This document shows, in pieces, positions 10,906-23,143 of a DNA stretch of 61,623 bases. Numbering within the stretch: position 1 is the stretch's first letter; every line of letters starts with the position of its first letter. This DNA is from Gammaproteobacteria bacterium (GTDB taxonomy: Bacteria > Pseudomonadota > Gammaproteobacteria > Thiohalobacterales > Thiohalobacteraceae), in NCBI GenBank assembly GCA_019911805.1, contig JAIOJV010000116.1, forward strand, positions 1-61,623, given 5' to 3'. The notes below the pieces were generated by a model. That model did no database searches, was not told the DNA's origin, and was given only the letters and a program-made list of their open reading frames with translations. Made by a program: the position numbers and the translations under genes.

Positions 10906-11766
10906 TTAAACCGCCGCGGCACCGCCGACGATTTCGGAAATCTCCCGGGTGATCGCTGCCTGACGGGCCTTGTTGTAGACCAGCTCCAGTTCATCGATCA
11001 GATCGCCGGCATTGTCAGTGGCGGACTTCATGGCGACCATCCGCGCGGCCTGCTCCGAGGCGATGTTTTCCACCACGCTCTGATACACCAGCGACTCGAT
11101 GTAGCGGGTCAGCAGCATGTTCATCACCGGCTTGGCATCGGGCTCGTAGAGATAATCCCAGTAGTGCTTGAGGCGCTCGTCCTCGGCAGGCACGATCGGC
11201 AGCACCTGGTCGACGCGCGGTGTCTGCGCCATGGTATTCACGAATTTGGTATAGCCCAGATACAGGTGATCTATGCGGCCGGCATCGTAACTGTCCAGCA
11301 TGACCTTCACACAGCCGATCAGTCCCTGGATCGCCGGTGCGTCGCCGAGGTGCGTGGCCTGCGCCACGACGTTGCCGCCGATGCGCTTGAAGAACTGACT
11401 GGCCTTGGTGCCGAAGGCGACGATATCGACCTCGTAACCCGCCTCGTTCCATTTCTTCATGTGCGCGATGACGGTCTTGAACATGTTCACGTTCAGACCG
11501 CCGCAGAGGCCGCGATCGGTCGACACCACAATCAGGCCGATGCGCCGGGGTTCGCGCGCCACCAGATAGGGGTGCTTGTATTCCGGGTGGCCCGTGGCCA
11601 TGTGGGCCACCACGCTGCGCACCTTCTCGGCGTAGGGCCGCGATGCCAGCATACGATCCTGAGCCCGACGCATCTTGCTCGCCGCGACCATCTCCATGGC
11701 CTTGGTGATCTTCTGCGTGTTCTTGATGCTCTTGATCTTGGTGCGTATCTCTTTTGCGCCGGCCAT
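10906..11766 (-). CDS. atpG: ATP synthase gamma subunit
   Basis: The rotor shaft of F1. The 286-aa protein begins [20 protein letters not shown] and ends [15 protein letters not shown], both conserved terminal helices of the family that form the coiled coil in the alpha3beta3 bore; the middle part holds the Rossmann-like domain with [11 protein letters not shown]. Normal length. Confidence 0.98.
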   Translation of the reverse strand: MAGAKEIRTKIKSIKNTQKITKAMEMVAASKMRRAQDRMLASRPYAEKVRSVVAHMATGHPEYKHPYLVAREPRRIGLIVVSTDRGLCGGLNVNMFKTVIAHMKKWNEAGYEVDIVAFGTKASQFFKRIGGNVVAQATHLGDAPAIQGLIGCVKVMLDSYDAGRIDHLYLGYTKFVNTMAQTPRVDQVLPIVPAEDERLKHYWDYLYEPDAKPVMNMLLTRYIESLVYQSVVENIASEQAARMVAMKSATDNAGDLIDELELVYNKARQAAITREISEIVGGAAAV

Positions 11767-11853
11767 ATCAGTGTCCAGGATTCGGGGATTGGGAGTCGGG
11801 ATTCGGGGAAAACCTGCTGAATCCCGAATCCCGAATGCCGAATCCCAAGATGG
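11767..11853. repeat. inverted word repeat between atpA and atpG (GATTCGGGATTCGGG type)
   Basis: GGATTCGGGGATTGGGAGTCGG at about 11777 is answered by GAATCCCGAATCCCGAATG at about 11819. A hairpin of about 30 bp with mismatches would form between the alpha and gamma genes. The word differs from those in the next two atp spacers but the design is the same. Confidence 0.85.
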
Positions 11854-13395
<1,542 letters not shown>

Positions 13396-13407
13396 AACTA
13401 TTCCTTA

Positions 13408-13956
13408 TCAGTGGCTCAGGGCCGTACCCAGGCGGGTCAGCTTGCCCCGGACCGAACCGTCTATGACCAGGTCACCGGCACGCACCACCGCACCGCCCAT
13501 CAGGGCCGGATCGGTGATGAACTCGAGCTGCACCTCGCGACCGAAGCGCTGCTTCAGCGCGGCCGCGACGGTCTGCTTCTGGGCGTCCGTGGCCGGGAAC
13601 GCGGAGATCAGCTGCGCCTTGATGGCCCCCTCGGCGTCGTGCTTGAGCTGTTGGAACAGGCCGAAGATCTCCGGCAGGACCACCAGCCGGCGCCGTTGTG
13701 CCAGCAACTGGATCAGGTTGCGGCCGTCGTCGTCGAGGCGCTCGCTCCCCATGTCGGTCAGGATGTCGACGAACAGCCCGGCCAGCTGGGCCGGTGTGAT
13801 GCGTGGATCGTCGAGCAGCCTGCGCATCTCCGGGTCGGCCGCCACCCGGGCCGCCAGCTCGAGCAGTTCCGCCCAGGCCGCCAGGGCCTGCCGCTCGCGT
13901 GCCAGATCGAACACTGCGTGGGCGTAGGGTCGTGCGATTGTGGTGGATTCCGCCAT
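13408..13956 (-). CDS. atpH: ATP synthase delta subunit
   Basis: Peripheral-stalk subunit connecting F1 to subunit b. The 182-aa helical protein has the ARPYAHAVFDLA N-terminal signature and the C-terminal VRAGDLVIDGSVRGKLTRLG of the OSCP/delta family. It is 10 bases after atpF. Confidence 0.97.
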   Translation of the reverse strand: MAESTTIARPYAHAVFDLARERQALAAWAELLELAARVAADPEMRRLLDDPRITPAQLAGLFVDILTDMGSERLDDDGRNLIQLLAQRRRLVVLPEIFGLFQQLKHDAEGAIKAQLISAFPATDAQKQTVAAALKQRFGREVQLEFITDPALMGGAVVRAGDLVIDGSVRGKLTRLGTALSH

Positions 13957-13966
13957 GCGTGTGCGC

Positions 13967-14437
13967 CTAGATCTGTGCGGCCAGCTGGTTCAGCAGGTCG
14001 TCGTGGGTGTTGGCGTCGATTTCCCGCTCCAGGACCTTGCCGGCGCCGGCGATGGCAATCGATACCACCTGGGCACGCAGGCCTTCCTTCGCGCGGTTGA
14101 CCTCCTGGCCGATCTCGGCGCGGGCCGCGGTCAGGATGCGCTCGCCTTCGGTCTTGGCGTCGGCCTTGGCCTCTTCGACGACCTCCGCGGCGCGCTTTTC
14201 CGCCTTGGTGATGATCTCCTGGGCCTGTTGCTTGGCCTGCAGCAGTACCTCGGCAGCACGCTTCTGCGCCAGTTCCTGCTCGTGCTTGCCGCGCTCGCCC
14301 GCGGCCAGGCCATCGGCGATCCGGGTCCGGCGGGTATCCAGCGCGCCCATGATGGGCGGCCACACGAACCGCATGCAGAACCACACGAACACGCCAAACA
14401 CGATCATTTGTGCAATGAGTGTGAGATTGATATTCAT
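13967..14437 (-). CDS. atpF: ATP synthase subunit b
   Basis: The 156-aa membrane-anchored stalk of F0: a single N-terminal membrane helix (about 5-25, MNINLTLIAQMIVFGVFVWF) followed by a long Ala/Glu/Lys-rich helix that dimerises as a coiled coil and a C-terminal delta-binding end. Standard position between c and delta. Confidence 0.97.
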   Translation of the reverse strand: MNINLTLIAQMIVFGVFVWFCMRFVWPPIMGALDTRRTRIADGLAAGERGKHEQELAQKRAAEVLLQAKQQAQEIITKAEKRAAEVVEEAKADAKTEGERILTAARAEIGQEVNRAKEGLRAQVVSIAIAGAGKVLEREIDANTHDDLLNQLAAQI

Positions 14438-14487
14438 GCCGTTACCTCAAAATCGTAGGGAGGCGTTGACCGCCGAGTGCTCCGACT

Positions 14488-14736
<249 letters not shown>

Positions 14737-14781
14737 CTAACTAAACGGTTAAAAAGTTGAGTTTATAAGTGCAGTCGAAAT

Positions 14782-16092
<1,311 letters not shown>

Positions 16093-16134
16093 TCATGTGC
16101 AGTAGCAGTGACCGGCCCATGCGTGCCGGCGCGC

Positions 16135-16164
16135 ATTATAGGGACTTCCGGGTCAGGGGGTCAA
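16135..16164 (-). promoter_or_regulatory. sigma-70 promoter of the atp operon
   Basis: On the minus strand, TTGACC (16164-16159) and a perfect TATAAT (16140-16135) are 18 bases apart, directing transcription into atpI. It lies in a plain spacer just before the word-repeat block begins. Confidence 0.75.
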
Positions 16165-16194
16165 TGATGGGGGAATAAAGAGAGGTTATAACCC

Positions 16195-16490
16195 TGAGGG
16201 GGAGTGAGGAGTGAGGCGTGAGGCAAAATCGTGTTGGCCACGGAAGCACACGGAAAGAATTCATCGCAAAAATCCCGGCGGAATTTGTCTAGGGGCACAC
16301 AACCGGAGAGCAAGGGGCAGGGGTCATACAGGCGCATAAGCCGATCCTGGTTTTCAATAATGACATTATTCCGTGTCTTTCCGTGTGCTTCCGTGGCTCA
16401 AAGGGGTTACGCCTCACGCCTCACGCCTCACGCCTCACGCCTCACTCCTCACGCCTCACGCCTCACGCCTCACTCCTCACTCCCCGACCG
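16195..16490. repeat. nested inverted word repeats between parB and the atp promoter
   Basis: Outer words GGAGTGAGGAGTGAGGCGTG (about 16200) pair with the tandem GCCTCACGCCTCACGCCTCA and CTCCTCACTCC series at 16411-16490. Inside them, CCACGGAAGCACACGGAAAG (about 16239-16258) pairs with CTTTCCGTGTGCTTCCGTGG at about 16376-16396. Two unrelated words are thus nested symmetrically. The right end overlaps the last codons of parB. The 16165-16469 stretch has no gene. Confidence 0.9.
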
Positions 16491-17402
16491 GATCTTCTCC
16501 AGAATCCCATCCAGCTCGTCGAGGCTGTTGTAGCTGATGACGAGCCGGCCCGTGCCGCCGCGACCCTGGGCCAGAGAGACCTTCGCACCCAGGCGCTCAC
16601 CGAGCTCTGCCTCCAGGCGCCGGATGTCGGGATCGACACGCCGGGGGGGCGCCGGTGGCGTGGCCGCGCCGGCCAACAGGCGCTTGACCAGCCGCTCGGT
16701 CTCACGCACCGACAGGCCGCGCGCGACCACCTGGCGGGCGCCGTCGACCTGGTCGTTGCCAGCAAGCGCCAGCAGCGCCCGGGCGTGACCCATCTCCAGC
16801 CGGCCGGCCCCGAGCAGGGCCTTGACCTCATCGGCCAGCTCCAGCAGCCGCAACAGATTGCTCACGGCGGCGCGCGAGCGTCCGACCGCATCGGCGGCCT
16901 GCTGGTGGGTCAGCTCGAACTCCTGGATGAGGCGCTGCAAGGCGCGCGATTCCTCCAGCGGATTGAGGTCCTCCCGCTGAATGTTCTCGATCAGCGCCAT
17001 GGCGATGGCGGCGCGGTCCTCGACGTCGCGCACCACAGCCGGGATGTCCTGCAGGCCGGCGAGCTGAGCGGCGCGCCAGCGGCGTTCGCCGGCGATGATC
17101 TCGTAGCGGCGCTGATTTCCGGGCCCGCGGCCGATCGGCCGCACCACGATGGGCTGCACCACGCCCTGGGCCTTGATGGAGTCAGCCAGGTCCTGCAGCG
17201 TCTCCTGATGCATATCCTGGCGCGGCTGGTACTTACCGCGCTGGATCAGGTCCAACGGCAGGGTACGCAGCGTGCCGTCGACCGGCTCGGCCGCGCCCGT
17301 CCCGGACGGAACGCCCGCCACAGCCGCCGCGGGTGTCGCCTTCGCCGCCCCGCCCAGCAGCGCATCCAGCCCGCGCCCCAATCCTCGTTTCTTCGTCGCC
17401 AT
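16470..17402 (-). CDS. parB: chromosome partitioning protein ParB
   Basis: CTPase that loads at parS sites near the origin and spreads to organise chromosome segregation. The 310-aa product from ATG 17402 begins MATKKRGLGRGLDALLGG, and has the ParB N-terminal GERRWRAAQLAGL (about 117-129) and the NIQREDLNPLEESRALQRL block, a helix-turn-helix and a C-terminal dimerisation domain. Upstream codons in frame are translated spacer repeats. Likely sites of action are the two parS sequences in recF. Confidence 0.97.
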   Translation of the reverse strand: MATKKRGLGRGLDALLGGAAKATPAAAVAGVPSGTGAAEPVDGTLRTLPLDLIQRGKYQPRQDMHQETLQDLADSIKAQGVVQPIVVRPIGRGPGNQRRYEIIAGERRWRAAQLAGLQDIPAVVRDVEDRAAIAMALIENIQREDLNPLEESRALQRLIQEFELTHQQAADAVGRSRAAVSNLLRLLELADEVKALLGAGRLEMGHARALLALAGNDQVDGARQVVARGLSVRETERLVKRLLAGAATPPAPPRRVDPDIRRLEAELGERLGAKVSLAQGRGGTGRLVISYNSLDELDGILEKIRSGSEE

Positions 17403-17701
17403 GGTTGCTAAGGATACCTGCCTGTGTGCATGGATTGCCAAGGGAAATCGTTTTGAACCGCCAAGACGCCAAGAATTCTTGGTTTGAACCACCAAGGCGC
17501 CAAGCAGGATTGGTGAACCGCCAAGGCGCCAAGACGCCAAGAAAACATTTTTTGAGATGAACACCCATGGCAGCGCGGGTACAAGCTTTGGCCCGTTGTG
17601 TTTTACATGAACATGGCTTTTCTTTGCGTCTTGGCGCCTTGGCGGTTCCATTCCAGAATTCTTGGCGTCTTGGCGGTTCAACAAGGCAACAGCAATCGCG
17701 C
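17403..17701. repeat. inverted word-repeat spacer between parA and parB
   Basis: TTTTGAACCGCCAAGACGCC, GAACCACCAAGGCGCC and GAACCGCCAAGGCGCC series at about 17450-17540 face the complementary TTGCGTCTTGGCGCCTTGGC and CTTGGCGTCTTGGCGGTTC at 17625-17680. Same word as in the glmS-glmU gap. It splits two genes that are normally adjacent or overlapping. No gene is seen. Confidence 0.85.
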
Positions 17702-18496
17702 TCAGGTCACCGCCTCCGCCGCCTGCACGCGGTCCTGCTCGCGGCGTACCAGTTCGCCGGCCAGTGCCAGGTAGGCGATGGCGCCGCGTGAGGTCTTGTC
17801 GTATTTGAGCACCGGCAGGCCGTGGCTGGGGGCCTCGGCGAGGCGCACGTTGCGGGGGATGATGGTGCGGTAGACCTGGTCACCGAAGTGTTCGATCAGT
17901 TGCTCCGAGACCTGCATGGCGAGGTTATTGCGCGCATCGAACATGGTGCGCAGCAGGCCTTCGATCACCAGCCCGGGATTCACCGACTGCTGGATCTGGC
18001 TGATGGTGTCGACCAGTGCCGACAGGCCCTCCAGGGCGTAGTACTCGCACTGCATGGGGATGAGCACGCCGTGGGCCGCGGTCAAGGCGTTGATGGTCAA
18101 CATGTTCAGCGAGGGCGGGCAGTCGATCAGGATGTGATCGTAGCGGTCGACGATGCGGGTGAGCGCCGCGCGCAGCCGCTGGCCGCCGTCCGGCGTCTTC
18201 AGCAATTCCACCTCGGCTGCGGTGAGGTCGCTGTTGCCGGGCAACACATCGTAGCCGGCCGCCGTACTGGTGATGATCGCCTGTTCGATGTCGATCTCGT
18301 CGAGCAGCACATCGCAGCTGGAATACTCGACCGCGTGCTTGTCGACGCCGCTGCCCATGGTGGCGTTGCCCTGCGGATCGAGATCGATGAGCAGCACGCG
18401 GCGGCGCGCCATGGCGAGCGCCGCGGCAAGGTTGATGCAGGAGGTCGTCTTGCCGACGCCGCCCTTCTGATTCGTGACTGCGATGATGCGTGCCAT
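17702..18496 (-). CDS. parA: chromosome partitioning ATPase ParA
   Basis: Walker-type ATPase (Soj/ParA) that moves ParB-parS complexes. The 264-aa protein starts MARIIAVTNQKGGVGKTTSC with the deviant Walker A (KGGVGKTT, about 10-17) and has the ILIDCPPSLN Walker B. Starts 42 bases after rsmG. Standard neighbour of parB and rsmG. Confidence 0.98.
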   Translation of the reverse strand: MARIIAVTNQKGGVGKTTSCINLAAALAMARRRVLLIDLDPQGNATMGSGVDKHAVEYSSCDVLLDEIDIEQAIITSTAAGYDVLPGNSDLTAAEVELLKTPDGGQRLRAALTRIVDRYDHILIDCPPSLNMLTINALTAAHGVLIPMQCEYYALEGLSALVDTISQIQQSVNPGLVIEGLLRTMFDARNNLAMQVSEQLIEHFGDQVYRTIIPRNVRLAEAPSHGLPVLKYDKTSRGAIAYLALAGELVRREQDRVQAAEAVT

Positions 18497-18538
18497 GGTC
18501 CCGGGTCGGATGGTGATAGTGAAGTAGTCGTGAGCCGT

Positions 18539-19171
18539 TTACCCTGCGGCGCGCGGCCGCAGTTCGATGAGATGACGTTGCGCGTCCATGCCCGGCACCG
18601 TCACCCGGTGCGCGGCCGTCATCTGTGCCGGATCGGACAGTGTCTCGACCTCAGCCAGCGGATAGCTGCCCTTCATGGCCAGGATACGGCCAGCAGGCGC
18701 GCACAGCGGCGCGCAGTGTTTGTACAGCTCGTCCAGTGACGAGAAGGCGCGGCTGATGATGGAATCGAACAACTGCTGCGGCCGGTAATCCTCGATACGG
18801 ACGTTCTCGACCGCGACGTTGCCCAGGCCCAGATCGGCCACCGCCTGGCGCACGAAGCGCAGCTTCTTGCTGCTGGAATCGAGCAGTACCAGCTGCCAGT
18901 CGGGCCGGGCGATGGCGAGCACGATCCCCGGCAGGCCGGCGCCCGTGCCCACGTCCAACACCCGTGGGCCCTGCAGGAAGGGCAGCACCACCAGGCTGTC
19001 GAGGATGTGCCGGGTGAGCATGTCCTGCGGCTTGCGCACGGAGGTGAGATTGTAGACGCGGTTCCACTTCACCAGCAGGTCGATGTAGTCGAGCAGCAGG
19101 CCGCGCGCGTGCGCGTCCAGCTTCAGGTCCGTCTGCGCCAGACCGGCGGCCAGGGCGGTGTCGAGTTCCAT
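18539..19171 (-). CDS. rsmG: 16S rRNA (guanine527-N7)-methyltransferase
   Basis: SAM-dependent methylation of G527 in 16S rRNA. The 210-aa protein has the SAM-binding motif VLDVGTGAGLPGIVLA (about 70-85) and the conserved NLTSVR block. I prefer ATG 19171, preceded by GGAG at 6 bases; a GTG at 19216 that overlaps the mnmG stop (GTGA) is the alternative and would add 15 residues. Confidence 0.95.
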   Translation of the reverse strand: MELDTALAAGLAQTDLKLDAHARGLLLDYIDLLVKWNRVYNLTSVRKPQDMLTRHILDSLVVLPFLQGPRVLDVGTGAGLPGIVLAIARPDWQLVLLDSSSKKLRFVRQAVADLGLGNVAVENVRIEDYRPQQLFDSIISRAFSSLDELYKHCAPLCAPAGRILAMKGSYPLAEVETLSDPAQMTAAHRVTVPGMDAQRHLIELRPRAAG

Positions 19172-19212
19172 GTTGCTCCAGAGGGCGCATACGGTGCGCC
19201 CGACGGCGACGC

Positions 19213-21126
19213 TCACGCGCTCAAACGCGCGAGACCGCCCTTCTTGATATGTACCAGCAGCAGCGAGATCGCCGCCGGTGTGACGCCGGGGATGCGCGCC
19301 GCCTGGCCCAGGGTCTGCGGTCGCTGTTGCCGCAGCTTCTGGCGCACCTCGGCGGACAAACCCTGTACGCGATCATAGTCCAGATCCAGCGGCAGCGGTT
19401 GCTCCTCGTGGCGGCGCTGGCGCTCGATCTCGGTCCGCTGCCGCTCGATATAACCCGAATACTTGGCCTGCACCTCGACCTGCTCGGCGACGCGCCGCGC
19501 AGCCGTGCCGGTGGCGTCGCCCGCGTCGAGGACCGAGCCTATGCCGGGCGCGGCCGTCAGCACGGCATAGGTGATCTGTGGACGGCGCAGCAGTTCGAGT
19601 GCGCGCTGTTCGCGTACCAGCGGCATCTCCAGGTGTGCGTTCAAGGCTGCGGCGGCGGTACTGCGCGGCCCTACCCACAGGTCCTGCAGACGTTGCTGCT
19701 CACGTTCGATGGCCTCGCGGTGCGTGTCGAATGCGCGCCAGCGTCGGTCGTCGACCAGCCCCAGCTCGCGACCGATCGACGTCAGGCGCAGATCGGCATT
19801 GTCCTCGCGCAGCAGCAGCCGGTACTCGGCGCGACTGGTGAACATGCGATAGGGCTCGGGGGTGCCACGGGTGATGAGGTCGTCGATCAGCACCCCGATA
19901 TAGGCCTCGTCGCGCTTGGGCCACCAGGGCGCGTGACCCTGCGCCGTGCGCGCGGCGTTGAGGCCGGCGATCAGACCCTGCGCGGCGGCCTCCTCGTAGC
20001 CGGTGGTGCCGTTGATCTGGCCGGCGAAGAACAGGCCCTCGATGACCTTGGTCTCCAGGGAATACTGCAGATCGCGGGGATCGAAATAATCGTACTCGAT
20101 CGCATAGCCCGGGCGCGTGATGTGCGCGTTCTCGAAGCCACGGATGGAGCGCGCCAGCGCCAGCTGCACATCGAAGGGCAGGCTGGTGGAGATGCCGTTC
20201 GGATAGACCTCATGGGTGTCGAGGCCCTCGGGTTCGACGAATACCTGGTGGGCGTCCTTGTCGGCGAAGCGGTGGATCTTGTCCTCGATGGACGGACAAT
20301 AGCGCGGACCGATGCCCTCGATCACACCGGTGTACATGGGCGAGCGGTCCAGGCCAGCGCGGATGATGTCGTGGGTGCGTGCGTTGGTGTGGGTGATGTG
20401 GCAGGGCAGCTGGCGTGGGTGCTCGGCGGCCGCGCCGAGATAGGAGAACACCGGTACCGGGTCGTCACCATGCTGCACCTGCATCACGCTGTAATCCAGG
20501 CTGCGGCCGTCGATGCGCGGCGGCGTGCCGGTCTTGAGGCGGTCGACCCGCAGCGGCAGTTCGCGCAGGCGCGCCGCCAGGGCGTTGGCGGGCGCGTCGC
20601 CGGTGCGCCCGCCAGGGTAGCTCGACAGGCCGATATGGATGCGGCCACCGAGAAAGGTGCCGACCGTCAACACCACGCTGGGGGCGACGAAGCGCAGGCC
20701 CATCTGGGTGACCACCCCGCCGACCCGTCCGCCTTCCACCAGCAGATCGCTGACCGGTTGCTGGAAGATGCGCAGGTTCGGCTGGTTCTCCAGGGCGACG
20801 CGCACCGCGCGCCGATAGAGGGCGCGGTCGGCCTGGGCGCGGGTGGCGCGCACCGCCGGGCCCTTGCTGGCGTTGAGGATGCGGAACTGGATGCCGGCAC
20901 GGTCGGTGGCGTGCGCCATGAAACCGCCCAGGGCGTCGATCTCCTTGACCAGGTGACCCTTGCCGATGCCGCCGATGGCCGGGTTGCAGCTCATCTGGCC
21001 CAGGGTCTCGACGTTGTCGGTCAGCAGCAGGGTGCGCGCGCCCAGGCGCGCCGCGGCCAGGGCGGCCTCGGTGCCGGCGTGGCCGCCACCGACCACGATC
21101 ACGTCGAACTGCTCCGGAAACTGCAT
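19213..21126 (-). CDS. mnmG: tRNA uridine-5-carboxymethylaminomethyl modification enzyme MnmG (GidA)
   Basis: FAD-dependent partner of MnmE that installs cmnm5U34 in tRNAs. The 637-aa protein begins [20 protein letters not shown] with the dinucleotide fold [10 protein letters not shown], and has [17 protein letters not shown] (about 45-61) and the C-terminal helical MnmE-binding domain ending with an [12 protein letters not shown]-like block. ATG 21126 is the family-like start. Confidence 0.98.
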   Translation of the reverse strand: MQFPEQFDVIVVGGGHAGTEAALAAARLGARTLLLTDNVETLGQMSCNPAIGGIGKGHLVKEIDALGGFMAHATDRAGIQFRILNASKGPAVRATRAQADRALYRRAVRVALENQPNLRIFQQPVSDLLVEGGRVGGVVTQMGLRFVAPSVVLTVGTFLGGRIHIGLSSYPGGRTGDAPANALAARLRELPLRVDRLKTGTPPRIDGRSLDYSVMQVQHGDDPVPVFSYLGAAAEHPRQLPCHITHTNARTHDIIRAGLDRSPMYTGVIEGIGPRYCPSIEDKIHRFADKDAHQVFVEPEGLDTHEVYPNGISTSLPFDVQLALARSIRGFENAHITRPGYAIEYDYFDPRDLQYSLETKVIEGLFFAGQINGTTGYEEAAAQGLIAGLNAARTAQGHAPWWPKRDEAYIGVLIDDLITRGTPEPYRMFTSRAEYRLLLREDNADLRLTSIGRELGLVDDRRWRAFDTHREAIEREQQRLQDLWVGPRSTAAAALNAHLEMPLVREQRALELLRRPQITYAVLTAAPGIGSVLDAGDATGTAARRVAEQVEVQAKYSGYIERQRTEIERQRRHEEQPLPLDLDYDRVQGLSAEVRQKLRQQRPQTLGQAARIPGVTPAAISLLLVHIKKGGLARLSA

Positions 21127-21514
21127 GTGCTGTCCACCCGCGGGGTGATGAGGGTGCAATGGGACGGGGAACTATACGCCAGCGCAGCCGCGGTTGACCA
21201 GAAAAGGGCGGGGCCGCGCACCCGTCGGGACAGCCCCGGCGGGTGGATCTGCGCCCGTTTCCGGGTAAGTGCCGGCAGCGACCGCGGCGTACAGTTGGCT
21301 TGGATACGGCCACGTGATCGGCAGCAAGGCACGCAAACAACCGCCCTCTGGCAATACTACAAGCTACGTAACATAAAGTATTGCATATAAATAAATCACA
21401 TTATCTGGCTGTTATAAATATTATAGTTAACAGCATATATAGCGTTTAGCTATTAACAAGTGCGCTCAACAATATAACTGCTGCCTGGAAACTCGCCGCA
21501 TCCCCTCCCGCGAA
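21127..21514. other. AT-rich spacer between mnmE and mnmG
   Basis: The left part (21127-21350) is ordinary GC-rich leader of mnmG. From about 21350 to 21480 the sequence becomes strongly AT-rich, with an imperfect palindrome CTGTTA...TAACAG at about 21408-21432. No consensus DnaA box (TTATCCACA) and no gene are seen. It most likely holds the mnmG promoter. Confidence 0.5.
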
Positions 21515-22858
21515 TCACTTTCCAATGCAGAAGCTCGAAAAGATCCGGCCCAGCAGGTCGTCGCTGGAGAACTCCCCGGTGATCTCGTTCAAGGCCTGCT
21601 GGGCGAGATGCAGCTCCTCGGCGAGCAGCTCGCCGGCGCCCCGCTCCTCCAGCTGGGTGCGGCCGAAACGGACGTGCTTCCAGGCGCGCTCCAGGGCATC
21701 GAGATGGCGGCGGCGGGCGGTGAAGCCATGCTCGGTCTCGCCGGCGTACCCCATGCAGTGCTTGAGGTGGGCGCGCAGGGCCTCGAGGCCCTGGCCCTCG
21801 CGGGCGGACAGGTAGAGGCGGTCGGTGTCGGCCGCGCCGCTGGCGCTCGGCGCGTCGCCGCTCAGATCGATCTTGTTGTAGACGAGGGTGTGCGGCAGCC
21901 GCTGCGGCAGGCGCTCGAGGATGCGCTGGTCGGCTGGCCCGAAGCCCTGCTGGGCGTCGATCAGCAGCAGCAGCCGGTCGGCGGCTTCGATGGCGCGCCA
22001 GGCGCGCTTCATGCCTTCTTGTTCGACGCTGTCGGCGCTGTCACGCAGGCCGGCGGTATCGATCACGTGCAGGGGCATGCCGTCGATCTGGATATGCTCG
22101 CGCAACAGGTCGCGGGTGGTCCCGGCGATGGGTGTGACGATGGCGGCCTCGTGGCCGGCGAGCGCATTCAGCAGGCTGGACTTGCCGACGTTGGGCTGGC
22201 CGGCGATGACGACGGTCATACCCTCGCGCAGGACCCGGCCGTGCTGGACACTCGCGCGCAGCTCGGTGAACTGCCGTTCCAGCGTCTGCAGCTGGGTGCG
22301 GATCGCGGCGTCGCCGAGGAAGTCGACCTCCTCTTCCGGGAAATCGATCGCCGCCTCGACATACATACGCAGCCGGATGAGCGCCTCGACCAGGGTGTGT
22401 ATGCGCTGGGAGAATTCGCCGGCGAGTGACCGCATGGCGGCACGCGCGGCCTGGGCGGTGCCCGCGTCGATGAGATCGGCGATGGCCTCGGCCTGGGCGA
22501 GGTCGAGCTTGTCATTGAGGAAGGCGCGCTGGGAGAACTCGCCGGGACGGGCCAGGCGCGCGCCGAGTTCCAGCACGCGTGCCAGCAGCAGATCCATCAC
22601 CACCGGACCGCCGTGCCCCTGCAGTTCCAGCACCGGCTCGCCGGTGAAGGAGTGCGGTGCCGGGAAATACAAGGCCAGGCCGTGATCGATCTGCGCGCCG
22701 CGCGCATCGGCAAAGGTGTGCAGCTCTGCGCGGCGCGGCGCCGGCAGGCGGCCGAGCAGCACCTGTGCAAGCGACGGCACGTCCGGCCCCGAGACGCGCA
22801 CGATACCGATGCCACCGCGCCCGGGTGGCGTGGCGATGGCGGCGATGGTGTCGGTCAT
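21515..22858 (-). CDS. mnmE: tRNA modification GTPase MnmE (TrmE)
   Basis: GTPase that works with MnmG on wobble uridines. The 447-aa product from ATG 22858 starts [20 protein letters not shown] (formyl-THF-binding domain), has the G1 motif GQPNVGKSS (about 221-229), TNKxD-like YNKIDLSG, and the obligatory C-terminal FCIGK. Confidence 0.98.
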   Translation of the reverse strand: MTDTIAAIATPPGRGGIGIVRVSGPDVPSLAQVLLGRLPAPRRAELHTFADARGAQIDHGLALYFPAPHSFTGEPVLELQGHGGPVVMDLLLARVLELGARLARPGEFSQRAFLNDKLDLAQAEAIADLIDAGTAQAARAAMRSLAGEFSQRIHTLVEALIRLRMYVEAAIDFPEEEVDFLGDAAIRTQLQTLERQFTELRASVQHGRVLREGMTVVIAGQPNVGKSSLLNALAGHEAAIVTPIAGTTRDLLREHIQIDGMPLHVIDTAGLRDSADSVEQEGMKRAWRAIEAADRLLLLIDAQQGFGPADQRILERLPQRLPHTLVYNKIDLSGDAPSASGAADTDRLYLSAREGQGLEALRAHLKHCMGYAGETEHGFTARRRHLDALERAWKHVRFGRTQLEERGAGELLAEELHLAQQALNEITGEFSSDDLLGRIFSSFCIGK

Positions 22859-23143
22859 GAGATGTTGGCCACGAAGTACACGAAACCCCAAACCCTAAAC
22901 CCAATTTTTACCGCGAAGGACGCAAAGGAACGCAAAGAAAATTTTGCTAAAAAACCCAAAAACCACGTTTGCCACGGAAGGACACGGAATGCAAAACCCG
23001 CCGCGCCTCACTATCCGGGTAGTTCCGCGGCTGAAATGAGCTCCTTTCGCTCATTGATGATTTACCTTTGCGCGCCTTCGCGTCCTTCGCGGTAAAAATT
23101 GGGTTTAGGGTTTTGGGTTTTGGTTTTTGGGGTTCGTGGCGCG
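22859..23143. repeat. inverted word-repeat spacer between yidC and mnmE
   Basis: Nested pairs: ACGAACCCC-like and AACCCTAAACCCAATTTTTA at about 22872-22910 pair with AAAAATTGGGTTTAGGGTTT and GGGGTTCGTGG at about 23094-23140; inside them TTACCGCGAAGGACGCAAAG (22910-22930) pairs with GCGCCTTCGCGTCCTTCGCG at about 23073-23092. A fold would bring the ends of the whole gap together. No gene. Confidence 0.9.

Noticed and set aside
16400-16490. Regularly repeated short words as a CRISPR array
   Set aside because: Repeats are tandem without unique spacers and are paired with inverted copies; no cas genes nearby.
19249-21390. 713-codon open frame opposite mnmG, and similar long antisense frames over glmS, glmU, atpA, glyS, gyrB and the pilus ATPase
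   Set aside because: They mirror recognised genes in GC-rich DNA, where stop codons are rare on the opposite strand; the translations have no family-like features.
21350-21480. AT-rich mnmG-mnmE gap as oriC
   Set aside because: No TTATCCACA boxes are present, while the dnaA-dnaN gap has three.
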